A stretch of DNA of 64,000 bases from Paraniabella hibiscisoli (lineage in GTDB: Bacteria; Bacteroidota; Bacteroidia; Chitinophagales; Chitinophagaceae): contig NZ_JAKWBK010000001.1 in the NCBI RefSeq assembly GCF_022512515.1, forward strand, positions 3,596,001 to 3,660,000. The letters run 5' to 3'. Positions 31,771 to 41,027 of the stretch are shown here, piece after piece. Each line of letters starts with the position of its first letter. Within the stretch, counting starts at the first letter, position 1. The notes beneath the pieces were generated by a model, which had not been told where the DNA came from, did no database searches, and saw only the letters and a program-made list of their open reading frames with translations. A program made the position numbers and the translations under genes.

Positions 31771-32214
31771 TTATTGTTGAGCTTTTGCGGGATCGTCATA
31801 GTTCACCATCCAGCTGATACCAAATTTATCGGAAAACATACCAAAGTACGCGCCCCAAAAGGTATCGTTCATTGGCATGGTTACCTGTCCACCTGCCGAA
31901 AGACCATTAAATAATTTTTCTGCTTCCTCTCTGCTATCAGCATTAATAGAAATTGAAAAGTTATTGCCTTTTTGAAAACCAGCCGACCACTCACCACCGG
32001 TATCGCTGCCTAAAAGCATGGTTTCTTTACTGATAGGCAAACTGATGTGCATGATCTTGTTTTTGTCTTCATCAGGCATTGTCATTCCTTCCTGCGGGGG
32101 CATTTCTCCAAAAGTACCTACATACGGATAGTCGCCGCCAAATACAGATTTATAAAAATCGAAAGCTTCTTTGCAATTGCCATTAAAAGTTAAGTAAACA
32201 TTTACCGTTGCCAT
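31771..32214 (-). CDS. VOC/glyoxalase superfamily protein (PhnB-like)
   Basis: A complete 147-residue protein. It begins ATVNVYLTFNGNCKEAFDFYKSVFGG, the PhnB-type opening of the vicinal-oxygen-chelate fold, and includes MHISLPI, LLGSDTGGEWSAGFQKGNNF and WGAYFGMFSDKFGISWMVNY, which align with the family's metal-region strands. No metal-ligand set is complete enough to claim an enzyme; many PhnB-like proteins are unassigned or resistance-related. It lies 12 bases downstream of the DinB gene on the same strand and is probably in one transcript with it, as is common in Bacteroidota. Confidence 0.85.
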   Translation of the reverse strand: MATVNVYLTFNGNCKEAFDFYKSVFGGDYPYVGTFGEMPPQEGMTMPDEDKNKIMHISLPISKETMLLGSDTGGEWSAGFQKGNNFSISINADSREEAEKLFNGLSAGGQVTMPMNDTFWGAYFGMFSDKFGISWMVNYDDPAKAQQ

Positions 32215-32226
32215 TGTATTCTTATT

Positions 32227-32769
32227 TTAAAATGAACGAATTAATGGTTTAGTAAGGTGCACGTCGTTAAGATTTTTTGATTGTTCGTAGGTAGGACCAT
32301 ACAAACCAGGTACTGTATTACCCGAAGCTCTAAGGTGCGCAATCATTTCTCCACGATGGTGATACAAATGATTAAAAAGAAAACCTCGAATAACCTGTAC
32401 TTTGGGCATAGGCGGCATCAGTGGCGCGCCGCCGGCATGCATCGTCCAGGTATTCATGTACTGCGACTCATCTGACTGCTCAATAGCCGTTTTTGCTTTT
32501 GCCAGGTTTTCCTCAAATTTTTGCAGAATGTTGGATGCTTTGCTGATATCGCCTTTGTCATACTTGTAGGTTGCCATGTCAAAATTATCCTGCAAGAAAG
32601 TAGATTCATACCAATTATATACTTCGGCAATATGCGAAGCCAGTTGTGCTACAGACCATAAATGTGGCTGTGGGCGATACTCAAGAGCAGTATCCGGAAC
32701 AGCATTTAATAGCTTTCTTGTATTTTCGGCTTCATATAAGAATTCGCCGAGTAATGCCTGTTTGATCAT
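32227..32769 (-). CDS. DinB family four-helix protein
   Basis: A complete 180-residue protein. DinB/YfiT proteins form four-helix bundles with three His ligands. Here HLWSVAQLASHIAEVYNWYE supplies the first His, and FLFNHLYHHRGEMIAHLR supplies the HxxHHRG pair. Length and helical pattern are normal. DinB proteins are often thiol transferases or damage-inducible proteins, but their activity is often unknown. It is upstream of the VOC gene in a two-gene unit. No regulatory site is clear in the 230-base gap on its 5' side. Confidence 0.85.
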   Translation of the reverse strand: MIKQALLGEFLYEAENTRKLLNAVPDTALEYRPQPHLWSVAQLASHIAEVYNWYESTFLQDNFDMATYKYDKGDISKASNILQKFEENLAKAKTAIEQSDESQYMNTWTMHAGGAPLMPPMPKVQVIRGFLFNHLYHHRGEMIAHLRASGNTVPGLYGPTYEQSKNLNDVHLTKPLIRSF

Positions 32770-32954
32770 TGTTTTAAAATTTATAAGCTAATCGATTCAA
32801 AATATCCTGTAGACAACAGCAGCCTTTTTTATGGTTATGGTTTCATACAAAGCATAAGCAATCCTTTTCAGGGTGAAAGTTAATACAAATATATAATAAT
32901 TTATTTTAATGTTCAAATGTCAACATCCATGTAAATTGATAACCTGGTGTAAAA

Positions 32955-32985
32955 CAAAAATCCGGACCATTAGCCCGGATTTTTG
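32955..32985. terminator. intrinsic terminator at the end of the his operon
   Basis: Arms CAAAAATCCGG (32955-32965) and CCGGATTTTTG (32975-32985), perfect eleven-base pairs. It has T runs on both strands. It lies 17 bases beyond the hisIE stop on the minus strand. Confidence 0.9.
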
Positions 32986-33001
32986 TGTCGTTCTTTTATT
33001 T

Positions 33002-33595
33002 CTATTTTTTATGCCTGCTTTCCAGCACCTGCAATACATCTGCCAGTGAAAAACCTTTGGCTTGCAATAATACCAGGTAATGAAACATCAGGTCGGCGGC
33101 TTCTCCCAGAAACAAATCTTTGTTGTCGTCCTTACTTTCAATAACAATTTCAACTGCTTCCTCGCCCACTTTCTGTGCGATCTTATTAATACCCTTGGCA
33201 AATAAAGAGGCCGTATACGACTTTTCGGAAGGATTGTTTTTCCGGTCGATGATCACTTTTTCCAGCTGTTGTAAAGAAAATTGATCATTGGCTTGCCCAA
33301 AACAGCTGATATCACCCGTGTGACAAGTGGGTCCCTGTGGCGCTGCTTTGATTAGGATAGTATCGTTATCGCAGTCAACCAGCACTTCTTTTACCAGGAG
33401 GAAATTATTGGATGTTTCTCCCTTGGTCCATAAGCGCTGTTTGCTGCGACTAAAGAAAGTTACTTTTCCTTCAGCCTGTGTTTTTGCAAAAGCTTCTTCA
33501 TTCATAAAGCCCAGCATCAGCACTTCCAGTGTGTGTGCATCTTGTACGATAACCGGCATCAGGCCGTCGCTATATTTTGAAAAATCAGGAGACAT
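33002..33595 (-). CDS. hisIE: bifunctional phosphoribosyl-AMP cyclohydrolase / phosphoribosyl-ATP pyrophosphatase
   Basis: A fused enzyme for steps 2 and 3 of histidine synthesis. The N-terminal cyclohydrolase (HisI) has DCDNDTILIKAAPQGPTCHTG and CF with the zinc-binding cysteines and metal-binding acidic cluster. The C-terminal pyrophosphatase (HisE) has KINKIAQKVGEEAVEIVIESK and EAADLMFHYLVLL with its Glu and Asp metal ligands. Starting at ATG 33595 gives 197 residues, the usual size; a longer in-frame start at 33634 is unlikely. It is the last gene of the operon, 75 bases after hisF. The gap holds the palindrome CTGTCGACAG (33621-33630). Confidence 0.95.
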   Translation of the reverse strand: MSPDFSKYSDGLMPVIVQDAHTLEVLMLGFMNEEAFAKTQAEGKVTFFSRSKQRLWTKGETSNNFLLVKEVLVDCDNDTILIKAAPQGPTCHTGDISCFGQANDQFSLQQLEKVIIDRKNNPSEKSYTASLFAKGINKIAQKVGEEAVEIVIESKDDNKDLFLGEAADLMFHYLVLLQAKGFSLADVLQVLESRHKK

Positions 33596-33670
33596 AGTTA
33601 TTTTATGATTTGAGACCTGTCTGTCGACAGGCAAGTGTATGATTTACTATTTACAATGAACTATACGGCG

Positions 33671-34426
33671 TTATAAGCGCACAACAATATTTTCTTTTTG
33701 AAGATATTCTTTTAAATCCTGGATTTCAATTTCTTTAAAGTGAAAAATACTTGCAGCCAGTGCTGCATCTGCGCATCCCCGGGTAAATACTTCGTGAAAA
33801 TGTTCCATGGAGCCGGCACCACCGGAAGCGATAACCGGAATATTAACAGATTGGCTGATCTCTGCAGTGATGTCAACCGCAAAGCCGGCTTTGGTACCAT
33901 CATTTTCCATGGAGGTTAAAAGAATTTCTCCGGCGCCCAGGTCCCGGCATTGTTTAACCCATTCTGTTGCAAGAAGTGGAGTAGGAGTACGGCCGCCATG
34001 TGTGACCACTTTCCAAACGCCATCGAAAAGTTTAATATCTACTGCCACCACAATGCATTGACTTCCGAAATTTTTGGCTAATTCAGCAACCAGCTCCGGC
34101 CGCTTTACTGCCGAAGTGTTAACAGAGATTTTGTCAGCTCCGTTTTCAAGTAAAACAGAAACATCTTCCACCGTGTTAATGCCGCCGCCAACGGTGAACG
34201 GGATATTGATATGGGTGGCAATCTTCCTTACCAGGTCTGATAAGGTTTTACGTTTATCTACAGTAGCTGTTATGTCAAGAAACACTAATTCGTCAGCGCC
34301 TTCCTGGCTGTAACGTATCGCCAATTCTACAGGATCCCCGGCATCCCTGAGCTCCACGAAGTTGGTACCTTTAACAGTCCTTCCGTCTTTAATATCTAAA
34401 CAGGGTATAATTCTTTTTGCGAGCAT
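33671..34426 (-). CDS. hisF: imidazole glycerol phosphate synthase, cyclase subunit
   Basis: A complete (beta-alpha)8-barrel of 251 residues. It converts PRFAR plus ammonia from HisH into imidazole glycerol phosphate and AICAR. Catalytic Asp residues sit in IPCLDIKDG near the start and in VVAVDIKLF mid-protein. Phosphate-binding loops FTVGGGI and ASGGAGS are intact, and [12 protein letters not shown] is conserved. It follows hisA by 6 bases and partners with the HisH encoded three genes upstream. No frame problems. Confidence 0.96.
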   Translation of the reverse strand: MLAKRIIPCLDIKDGRTVKGTNFVELRDAGDPVELAIRYSQEGADELVFLDITATVDKRKTLSDLVRKIATHINIPFTVGGGINTVEDVSVLLENGADKISVNTSAVKRPELVAELAKNFGSQCIVVAVDIKLFDGVWKVVTHGGRTPTPLLATEWVKQCRDLGAGEILLTSMENDGTKAGFAVDITAEISQSVNIPVIASGGAGSMEHFHEVFTRGCADAALAASIFHFKEIEIQDLKEYLQKENIVVRL

Positions 34427-34432
34427 TGGTGA

Positions 34433-35148
34433 TTAATTGAAGTTCTTTAAATCGTCCAAAGATATCCGGTTTTCATAAATCGCTTTTCCCACAATCGCTC
34501 CCGAACATCCTACATCTTTAAGTGTTGCAAGATCTTTTATAGAGGATACGCCTCCACTAGCGATCAGGCTGATACCTTCCACATTCTCCAATATCTTTTA
34601 TAAAGGTCATTAGAACTGCCCTGCAGTAAGCCGTCTTTGCTGATATCGGTGCAAAAGAATTGCTGCACACCTTTTGAAGCATAATTTTTAATGAAATCGA
34701 TGATGTTGATATCGGTGGCTACGGTCCAGCCTTTTATCTGTATTCTTTCATCCAGCACATCCGCACCCAGAATAAATTTTTCAACCCCGTGAACCTTAAA
34801 CCAGCCGATCAGCAACGCTTCATTTTTTACAGCCACACTTCCAATTGCTGCATAAGCGGCTCCAGAGTTAAAGGTAATGGACAGGCTTTCGTTCGAGCTG
34901 ATGCCGCCGCTAAAGTCTATCTTCAAACCTGTTTTTCCTGCCACCTGTTCCAATACTTTCCAGTTCTTCACCTCACCAGCTTTGGCTCCATCCAGATCAA
35001 CCAGGTGTAGTCTTGTTAAACCGGCATCTTCGAAGCTTTTAGCTACTTCTAGCGGGTTTTCATTGTATACTGTTTTCTGCGCGTAGTCTCCCTTGCTCAG
35101 GCGTACACATTTGCCTTCTATAATATCAATTGCGGGTATAATTTCCAT
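34433..35148 (-). CDS. hisA: phosphoribosyl-formimino-AICAR isomerase, one frameshift
   Basis: Barrel isomerase of about 239 residues acting before HisF. It starts [20 protein letters not shown] with the catalytic Asp, has IDFSGGI and GADV loops, and after a break near 34600 ends with [15 protein letters not shown] and [14 protein letters not shown]. The second Asp position is in [12 protein letters not shown]. One base is lost in the ATCTTTTAT region near 34598. The upstream frame stays open into the GNAT gene with no stop, so a fused read is possible; ATG 35148 is the natural HisA start by alignment. Confidence 0.93.
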
Positions 35149-35563
35149 TGTTTGTTGATTCAGTTTCTTTTCCATTACTATAAATTCCTGTCCCAATGCC
35201 TGCCAGGATTGGCCTGTAGCCTGCATGCCCATTTTTTCGTATAAGCTTTTAGCGCTTACCCGTGCATTACACCAAAGCCTTTGTGCTTTTTTTTTGCTGT
35301 GCTAAATGGTTGATATAATTCAATAAGGTAGTGGCCAGCCCTTTTCCTTGCCAGTCTTTACGGGTAGCAATTTTGCGAAACTGTATTTCCCGTTCTTGCA
35401 GGAAGACGGATACCACGGAAACGAGCTCGCCAGCCTTATAAATACCCAGGTGCATACCCTGCTCATCATCTTCTAATTTTACTACATCAGCAGAGTAATC
35501 AGGATACATTACCGAGTGTCTTAGCGACCACACTTCGGGTAAGGGTACAGTTCTTATATCCAT
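35149..35563 (-). CDS. GNAT family N-acetyltransferase inside the his operon, one frameshift
   Basis: An acetyltransferase of about 137 residues. The acetyl-CoA loop reads RKDWQGKGLATTLLNYI, and after a slip in the nine-A run at 35287-35295 it continues RLWCNARVSAKSLYEKMGM, a standard GNAT ending. It starts at ATG 35563, one base after the HisH stop, inside the operon. In the frame that follows the slip there is no stop before the hisA ATG, so either the C-terminal stop is hidden by another slip (a TGA at 35126-35128 is available in the next frame) or the protein is fused to HisA. Its substrate is unknown; operon position suggests histidine or N-acyl chemistry. Confidence 0.75.
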
Positions 35564-35564
35564 A

Positions 35565-36197
35565 TCAAAGTGCTAGGAAGTTTTTAAGGATCTGTTCACC
35601 TGTCTCTGCACTTTTCTCCGGGTGAAATTGTACGCCATAAAAATTCTCCTTTGCTAATGCACAACTAAAATCAATTTCATAATTCGCCGTAGCAATAGAG
35701 CTGTCATTTAGCTCGGCATAATAGCTGTGCACAAAATAGCAGTAGCTATTATTCGCAATTCCTTTAAAAAGCGGGCTGTCTTTTACCTCTATGTTATTCC
35801 AGCCAATTTGAGGAATTTTTAAAGTTTCACTAGTGAATTTCTTTACTTCAACATCGAACAAGCCGAGGCATTCCGTATCATTTTCTTCGCTGTGATTACA
35901 TAGCAACTGCATACCCAGGCAAATACCCAATAAGGGTTGTTTCGCCGAGCGTATCACCTGGTCTAATTTACGCTCCTTCAGGTAACTCATGGCTGTACTG
36001 GCTTCTCCCACGCCGGGAAAGATAATTTTATCGGCAGATAATATCAATTCCTTATCATCAGTAACCACGGCCTGAACGCCAATTCGCTCTAAAGCAAAAA
36101 GAACCGATTGTATATTGCCTGCATTATACTTTACAATTACAATTCTATCACCGTTGCCTGCATTGGTTGAAATACTACTATTCGTATTTTCTGTCAT
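35565..36197 (-). CDS. hisH: imidazole glycerol phosphate synthase, glutaminase subunit
   Basis: Class I glutamine amidotransferase, about 210 residues. It shows VIVKYNAGNIQSV at the start, nucleophile Cys in LLGICLGMQLL, and the His-x-Glu of VQFHPEKSAETG. It supplies ammonia to HisF. ATG 36197 (MTENT) is preferred because the core motif begins 17 residues later; a start at 36233 would add 12 residues. It overlaps almost directly with the GNAT start (TGATATG). No frame damage. Confidence 0.95.
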   Translation of the reverse strand: MTENTNSSISTNAGNGDRIVIVKYNAGNIQSVLFALERIGVQAVVTDDKELILSADKIIFPGVGEASTAMSYLKERKLDQVIRSAKQPLLGICLGMQLLCNHSEENDTECLGLFDVEVKKFTSETLKIPQIGWNNIEVKDSPLFKGIANNSYCYFVHSYYAELNDSSIATANYEIDFSCALAKENFYGVQFHPEKSAETGEQILKNFLAL

Positions 36198-36272
36198 AAT
36201 CAATAAATCTATTTGGCTGGTTGATTTAATCAACCAGTTACCTAATCAACTTGTCAACTAATTAACCTTACA

Positions 36273-37411
36273 CTATAGCATGCCCTTCGTACTAGGCAAT
36301 TGCTCATTACCAGGACTGCGCTTGATCGCCATTTTAATCGCCTTCGCCAATCCTTTAAAAATAGCTTCGATCTTATGATGTTCATTCTCTCCCTCAGCCT
36401 TAATATTCAGGTTGCACTTCGAACCATCGCTGAAAGATTTAAAAAAGTGATAGAACATTTCTGTCGGCATTTCGCCAATTCTTTCTCTTTTGAATTCGGC
36501 GTCCCAAACCAGCCAGGGGCGCCCGCCAAAATCGATTGCCACCTGTGCCAGGCAGTCATCCATGGGGAGTAAAAATCCGTACCGCTCAATACCAGCTTTA
36601 TTGCCCAGGGCCATCTGGAAAGCTTCTCCCAACGCAATGGCAGTATCTTCTATAGTATGATGTTCATCAATATGCAGGTCGCCTTTAGTAATGATCTTAA
36701 GGTTAATACCACTGTGGCGACCTAATTGATGCAACATGTGATCAAAGAAGCCCAATCCGGTTTCTATTTCGCAAATACCCGTTCCATCGAGATTGATCCC
36801 GATATCAATTTTAGTTTCGTTGGTATTGCGGGTATGTTTAACAATGCGCTCTTTTTGCTGAAGAAAGCCGTAAATATCCTCCCAGCTTTTTGTTTTCAGC
36901 ACAATGGTAGTTTCCAGTTCTTTTAATGTATCTGAAACCTCTTCCGCTCCTAAGGCTTCATCCAGATTCAGCCAGATGCCTTTACTGCCCAGGTTTTTGG
37001 CGAGTTGTATATCCGTTATCCTGTCGCCAATTACATAGGAATTAACGAGATCGTATTCAGGATTGTTAATGTATTTGGTAAGTAATCCGGTGCCAGGTTT
37101 ACGTGTAGGCGCATTTTCTTCCGGATAGGTTTTGTCGATCAACACCTCATCAAATAGAATGCCTTCACTTTCTAAATTGCGCATTACCAGCTCCTGGTAA
37201 GGCCAGAAAGTGTTTTCTGGGAATTTATCTGAGCCAAGGCCATCCTGGTTGGTGATCATTACCAGCTCGAAATCCATATCACGGGCTATTTTACCCATCC
37301 AGGAAAACATTCCGGGATAAAAAGTTATTTTTTGATCGAATCCAGCTGGTAGGTGGGTGGCGCTTCGTTAATCAATGTACCGTCCCTGTCTATGAATAAA
37401 ACTTTTTTCAT
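36273..37411 (-). CDS. hisB: bifunctional histidinol-phosphatase / imidazoleglycerol-phosphate dehydratase, one frameshift
   Basis: The N-terminal HAD phosphatase has [13 protein letters not shown] with both catalytic Asp, [15 protein letters not shown], and a C-terminal [14 protein letters not shown]. The dehydratase follows (about 36880-36280) with [24 protein letters not shown] and [16 protein letters not shown], the two metal-binding sites, and a final GKA-type basic stretch. The bifunctional form is typical of Enterobacteria and of Bacteroidota. One A is missing in the AAAAAA run near 37325, which otherwise splits off the first 28 residues ([11 protein letters not shown]). Start ATG 37411 lies three bases after the hisC stop. 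Confidence 0.95.
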
Positions 37412-37414
37412 TTT

Positions 37415-38488
37415 TTAAACAGTATAATTTTTTAATGCTTCAATCAATGCCTGGTTTTCTGTTGCTGTACCTACGGTAATGCGCAGGCACCCCTCACACC
37501 CTTTAGTGGTATTACGGTTTCTTACAATAATTCCTTTTGACTGCAAATAGGTAAAAACATGCTGTGCATCAGTTATTTTAACTAGCAGGAAATTCGCGTC
37601 TGATGGAAATATTTTTTCTGTGAGTGGGATTTTTGTTAACTCAGTTTCTAACCAGCTACGTTGTTCAATAGTTGTTTTTGTCCACTGGTTTACCTGCTCC
37701 ACGTTAGTTAAAGCCTGTAATGCCAGTTGCTGTGTAGCTTCATTAATATTGTAAGGGTATTTTACATTATTCATCAGGTTGATGATCTCCTTGCTTCCAA
37801 AGGCAAGACCCAGGCGCAAAGCAGCCAGTCCCCAGGCTTTAGATAATGTTTGCATTACTACCAGGTTTGGATAATCCATCAGTTGCTGCGCAAATGTTTT
37901 CTGCCGGGCATAGTTAATATAGGCTTCATCAATTACCACGATGCCGTCAAAATTATTCAATATAATTTCTATATCCTGGCGGGTGATGCTATTTCCTGTA
38001 GGGTTATTAGGCGAACAGATAAAAATAATCTTGGTAAAGTCGTCAATCGCGTCTGCAATGGCTTGTATATCCATCTGGTACTCGCTGTTAAGCGGAACTT
38101 CTTTTACCTTTATATTGTTAATAGCGGCACATACACCGTACATGCCATAAGTTGGGGGAAGGGTGATGATATTATCAACACCGGGTTCGCAGAAAATGCG
38201 CATCAACACATCAATAGCCTCATCGCTGCCATTACCTGCAAATATATTTTCCACCGGTACTCCTTTAATTTCGCCAATACGTTTTTTGAAGCCAATCTGC
38301 AGAGGATCGGGATACCTGTTCAGCGACTCATGTAAACTTCCAATATCCAGCGTTACGGGTGAGCCTAAAGCATTCTCATTAGCATCCAGCATTACACTGG
38401 CTTCTCCGGTAAATTCATGCCTCGCTGTGGTATAGGGCGCAAGGTTTTTAATATTGTCTCTTATCAGGTAATCTAAATTGAAATCCAT
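37415..38488 (-). CDS. hisC: histidinol-phosphate aminotransferase
   Basis: A complete PLP enzyme of 357 residues (class I/II fold). PLP site landmarks: AGNGSDEAID, PPTYGMYG, CSPNNPTGN, VVIDEAYI and the Schiff-base Lys in TLSKAWGLAALRLG; C-terminal RITVGTATENQALI. It converts imidazole acetol phosphate and glutamate to histidinol phosphate. It follows hisD by 34 bases. No damage. Confidence 0.96.
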   Translation of the reverse strand: MDFNLDYLIRDNIKNLAPYTTARHEFTGEASVMLDANENALGSPVTLDIGSLHESLNRYPDPLQIGFKKRIGEIKGVPVENIFAGNGSDEAIDVLMRIFCEPGVDNIITLPPTYGMYGVCAAINNIKVKEVPLNSEYQMDIQAIADAIDDFTKIIFICSPNNPTGNSITRQDIEIILNNFDGIVVIDEAYINYARQKTFAQQLMDYPNLVVMQTLSKAWGLAALRLGLAFGSKEIINLMNNVKYPYNINEATQQLALQALTNVEQVNQWTKTTIEQRSWLETELTKIPLTEKIFPSDANFLLVKITDAQHVFTYLQSKGIIVRNRNTTKGCEGCLRITVGTATENQALIEALKNYTV

Positions 38489-38522
38489 GGTAGTAAAATT
38501 AATCGTTCATTGTCGGGGAGCC

Positions 38523-39791
38523 TTATAATCTGATCTTAACCGCATTGCTGTGGGCCTGTAATCCTTCTGCTTCAGCCATTGTGGTAACCGTTTTAGCGAT
38601 GTTATGCAAGCCATCTTTAGTTAATTGCTGAAAAGTGATCTTCTTGTAAAAACTATCCAGCGATACGCCACTGTACGCCGTTGCATAACCGTTCGTGGGT
38701 AATGTATGGTTGGTGCCACTGGCATAGTCACCCACACTTTCTGGCGAATAGTTGCCTATAAATACAGAACCGGCTGTTGTGATTTGTTTTAAAATCGTAT
38801 TGCTGGTCTTACAAGCGAGAATCAAGTGCTCCGGAGCGTATAGATTGGAGAATGCGATAGCATCGCTCACTGTATTTAAGACAACGAACCGGGCATGCTG
38901 TAAGGCATGGAGTGCTATATCCATGCGTGGCAGTTCTGCTACCTGTTGTGTAATAGCTGCCTGCACTTTCTTAGCAATATCAATAGTGGTGCAGGCCAGT
39001 ATTACCTGAGAGTCAGGGCCATGTTCAGCCTGCGCCAGCAGGTCCGCCGCTACAAATTCAGGTACCGATGTTTCGTCCGCAATAACCAAAACCTCCGAAG
39101 GACCTGCCGGCATATCAATGGCCACTTTGGTCTGAAGAATCTGCTTGGCCGCTGTTACATACTGGTTGCCCGGACCAAATATCTTAAATACCGCCGGAAT
39201 GGTTTTCGTTCCGTAGGCCATTGCAGCAATAGCTTGTGCGCCACCGGTTTTAAAAATTCTTGAAATACCGCAAATAGAAGCCGCATATAAAATGGCATCG
39301 TTTATTTTGCCGTTTTTATCGGGTGGTGTGCATAAAACTACTTCCTGGCATCCCGCAATCAACGCCGGTACGCCCAGCATCAAAACGGTAGAGAAGAGCG
39401 GGGCCGAACCTCCCGGAATATATAACCCTACTTTATCAATGGCTCTTGCTTCTCTCCAGCATACAATGCCCTTGGTGGTTTCTGTTTTTACTACCGCCTG
39501 TTTTTGTGTAGCATGAAATTTCTGGATATTGTTTTTGGCCTGTTGTATCGCCTTCTTAAGCTGTGGATCAATATGCTTGGTAGCGGCAGCTATTTCTTTT
39601 GGCGACACCTGTAGGTTTTTGAGCATTACTCCGTCAAACTTTTCTGCGTAACTCTTTAATGCCGCATCACCATTGTTGGCTACATCATAAATAATAGCGT
39701 TAACAGTAGTTTGTATCGCATTGCTATTCTGCATGGGCCGCTGACAAATGGCGGGCCAGGCTTTAGATGAAGGGTATTTATAGAGTTTCAA
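38523..39791 (-). CDS. hisD: histidinol dehydrogenase
   Basis: A complete protein of 422 residues, near the usual 430. It catalyses the last two oxidation steps to histidine with NAD and zinc. Landmarks include GLYIPGGSAPLFSTVLM, GGAQAIAAMAYGT, FGPGNQYV, DMPAGPSEVLVIAD, QAEHGPDSQ and the late NHTLPTNGYATAYSGV. Metal-binding Gln/His residues lie in AEHGPDSQ and YAPEHL. Spaced 106 bases from the hisG stop; that gap contains a short inverted repeat (CCTGCCATGC / AGGCATGCTGG) and no other gene. Confidence 0.97.
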   Translation of the reverse strand: MKLYKYPSSKAWPAICQRPMQNSNAIQTTVNAIIYDVANNGDAALKSYAEKFDGVMLKNLQVSPKEIAAATKHIDPQLKKAIQQAKNNIQKFHATQKQAVVKTETTKGIVCWREARAIDKVGLYIPGGSAPLFSTVLMLGVPALIAGCQEVVLCTPPDKNGKINDAILYAASICGISRIFKTGGAQAIAAMAYGTKTIPAVFKIFGPGNQYVTAAKQILQTKVAIDMPAGPSEVLVIADETSVPEFVAADLLAQAEHGPDSQVILACTTIDIAKKVQAAITQQVAELPRMDIALHALQHARFVVLNTVSDAIAFSNLYAPEHLILACKTSNTILKQITTAGSVFIGNYSPESVGDYASGTNHTLPTNGYATAYSGVSLDSFYKKITFQQLTKDGLHNIAKTVTTMAEAEGLQAHSNAVKIRL

Positions 39792-39897
39792 ATTATGTGA
39801 GTTTGATGGATGAGCAAATAAAATGAACCGTTTTATAGAGAGGTCTTTTTAACTAATCAATTTTAAACCTGCCATGCTTTCAGGCATGCTGGTTTAC

Positions 39898-40754
39898 TTA
39901 TTCTATGATCTTTTCTATTGGCAGGATCAGTATTCCCTCTGCACCTGCCGATTTTATTTTCTCGATTACATTCCAGAAATCATTTTCACCGATTACCGAA
40001 TGAATAGAAGACCATCCTTCTTTAGCCAAAGGAACAATGGTGGGGCTATTGATGCCGGGCAGGTATTTACAAATTTTCTCAATACTGCTATTGGGCGCAT
40101 TCAGCAAAACGTATTTGTTATACTTAGCTTTTTTTACTGAACGGATACGGAATAAAAGCTGTTCTAAAAGTGCTGTTCTTTTTTAGAAATGTTTTTGCCA
40201 GAGATCAGAACTGCTTCCGATTTCAGGATGGTTTCATACTCGTAAAGTTCATTGCTGAAAAGCGTGCTGCCGCTGCTTACCAAATCACAAATAGCATCTG
40301 CCAAACCTATGCGCGGCGCTATTTCTACCGAGCCGCTGATCTCGTGAATATCAGCTTTCAGCTTATTCTTTTTCAACCACCCCTGCAGTATAACCGGGTA
40401 GCTGGTTGCAATTTTAATGCCGTCTAAAGCCTGTATGTTTTTGGGTTTTTTACCTTTGGGTAATGCAATGGATAAGCGGCATTTCCCATATCCCAGGCGC
40501 TCTACTATTTCTGTTTCTTTATTCTTTTCAAGAACTACATTTTCTCCCACAAAACCAATATCTGCTACACCATCCTGTACATATTCAGGAATATCATCAT
40601 CACGCAAAAACAGTATCTCTGCATCAAAATTTTCCGTACTTATTTTTAACTGGTTATTTCCTGCCGGTACACCTATACCACATTCTTTCAGTAGCTTAAG
40701 GGAGTCCTCGCTTAACCTGCCTGATTTTTGTACCGCGATTCGTAGCTTTTCCAT
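39898..40754 (-). CDS. hisG: ATP phosphoribosyltransferase, long form, one frameshift
   Basis: First enzyme of the pathway, feedback target of histidine. The catalytic domain starts KLRIAVQKSGRLSEDSL and includes RDDDIPEYVQDGVADIGFVGENVV and DAICDLVSSGSTL. After a break at about 40185 (T run), a regulatory domain continues as NSSIEKICKYLPGINSPTIVPL and AGAEGILILPIEKII, the ACT-like histidine-binding end of the long HisG form. The long form needs no HisZ. Length about 285. The start ATG 40754 is preceded by the attenuator. Confidence 0.95.
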
Positions 40755-40793
40755 TTTTTTGTTTTTATTTTTTGATCACCTGGTTTTGAAAAT

Positions 40794-40821
40794 AAAAAAG
40801 GCTTACAAACTGTAAGCCTTT
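40794..40821 (-). terminator. attenuator terminator of the his operon
   Basis: On the minus strand, arms AAAGGCTTACA (40821-40811) and TGTAAGCCTTT (40807-40797) with loop GTT, followed by a T run (40799-40794). The hairpin lies between the leader peptide and hisG, 40 bases before the hisG start. Part of the leader reading frame, TTACAAAC in the Thr-Asn codons, could pair with GTTTGTAA of the terminator, giving the usual alternative fold. Confidence 0.85.
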
Positions 40822-40849
40822 ATATAAGTTGATACATAGCACCACCGGC

Positions 40850-40903
40850 TTACTGCTGTAAGTTTGTAAAATGATGATGGATATGTATATTGTTAAATGT
40901 CAT
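40850..40903 (-). CDS. His-rich leader peptide of the his operon
   Basis: A 17-residue open frame, MTFNNIHIHHHFTNLQQ, stop TAA at 40850-40852. Four of five consecutive codons are His with one Ile between (H-I-H-H-H). It is 96 bases upstream of hisG and 29 bases before a terminator hairpin. This is the classical signature of transcription attenuation by charged tRNA-His: stalling on the His codons would allow the antiterminator. The start codon is only about 8 bases after the -7 box, so the mRNA may be leaderless or nearly so. I place it with high confidence because peptide and terminator coincide. Confidence 0.85.
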   Translation of the reverse strand: MTFNNIHIHHHFTNLQQ

Positions 40904-40910
40904 TGCGCGG

Positions 40911-40918
40911 CAAATATA
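40911..40918 (-). promoter_or_regulatory. putative his operon -7 box
   Basis: On the minus strand TATATTTG matches TAnnTTTG. The leader peptide ATG begins eight bases further on. No convincing -33 TTG box lies at 19-21 bases; the upstream region is A/T-rich (about 40919-40970). Confidence 0.6.
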
Positions 40919-41027
40919 GAAACTAATTAAATAGAATTGTAGATTTTATTCAATTAATTGAAAATTATTTACAGTTTGTGCCAATGCCTTGCGCTTCTAA
41001 AGTTACCAATGCTTTATTTGCTCTCAT

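Noticed and set aside
33616..33631. CCTGTC-TGTC-GACAGG palindrome between hisF and hisIE as a terminator
   Set aside because: No T run and it lies within an operon that continues; it is more likely a short dispersed palindrome.
37850..38335. Long plus-strand frame inside hisC
   Set aside because: Shadow of the conserved aminotransferase; no own features.
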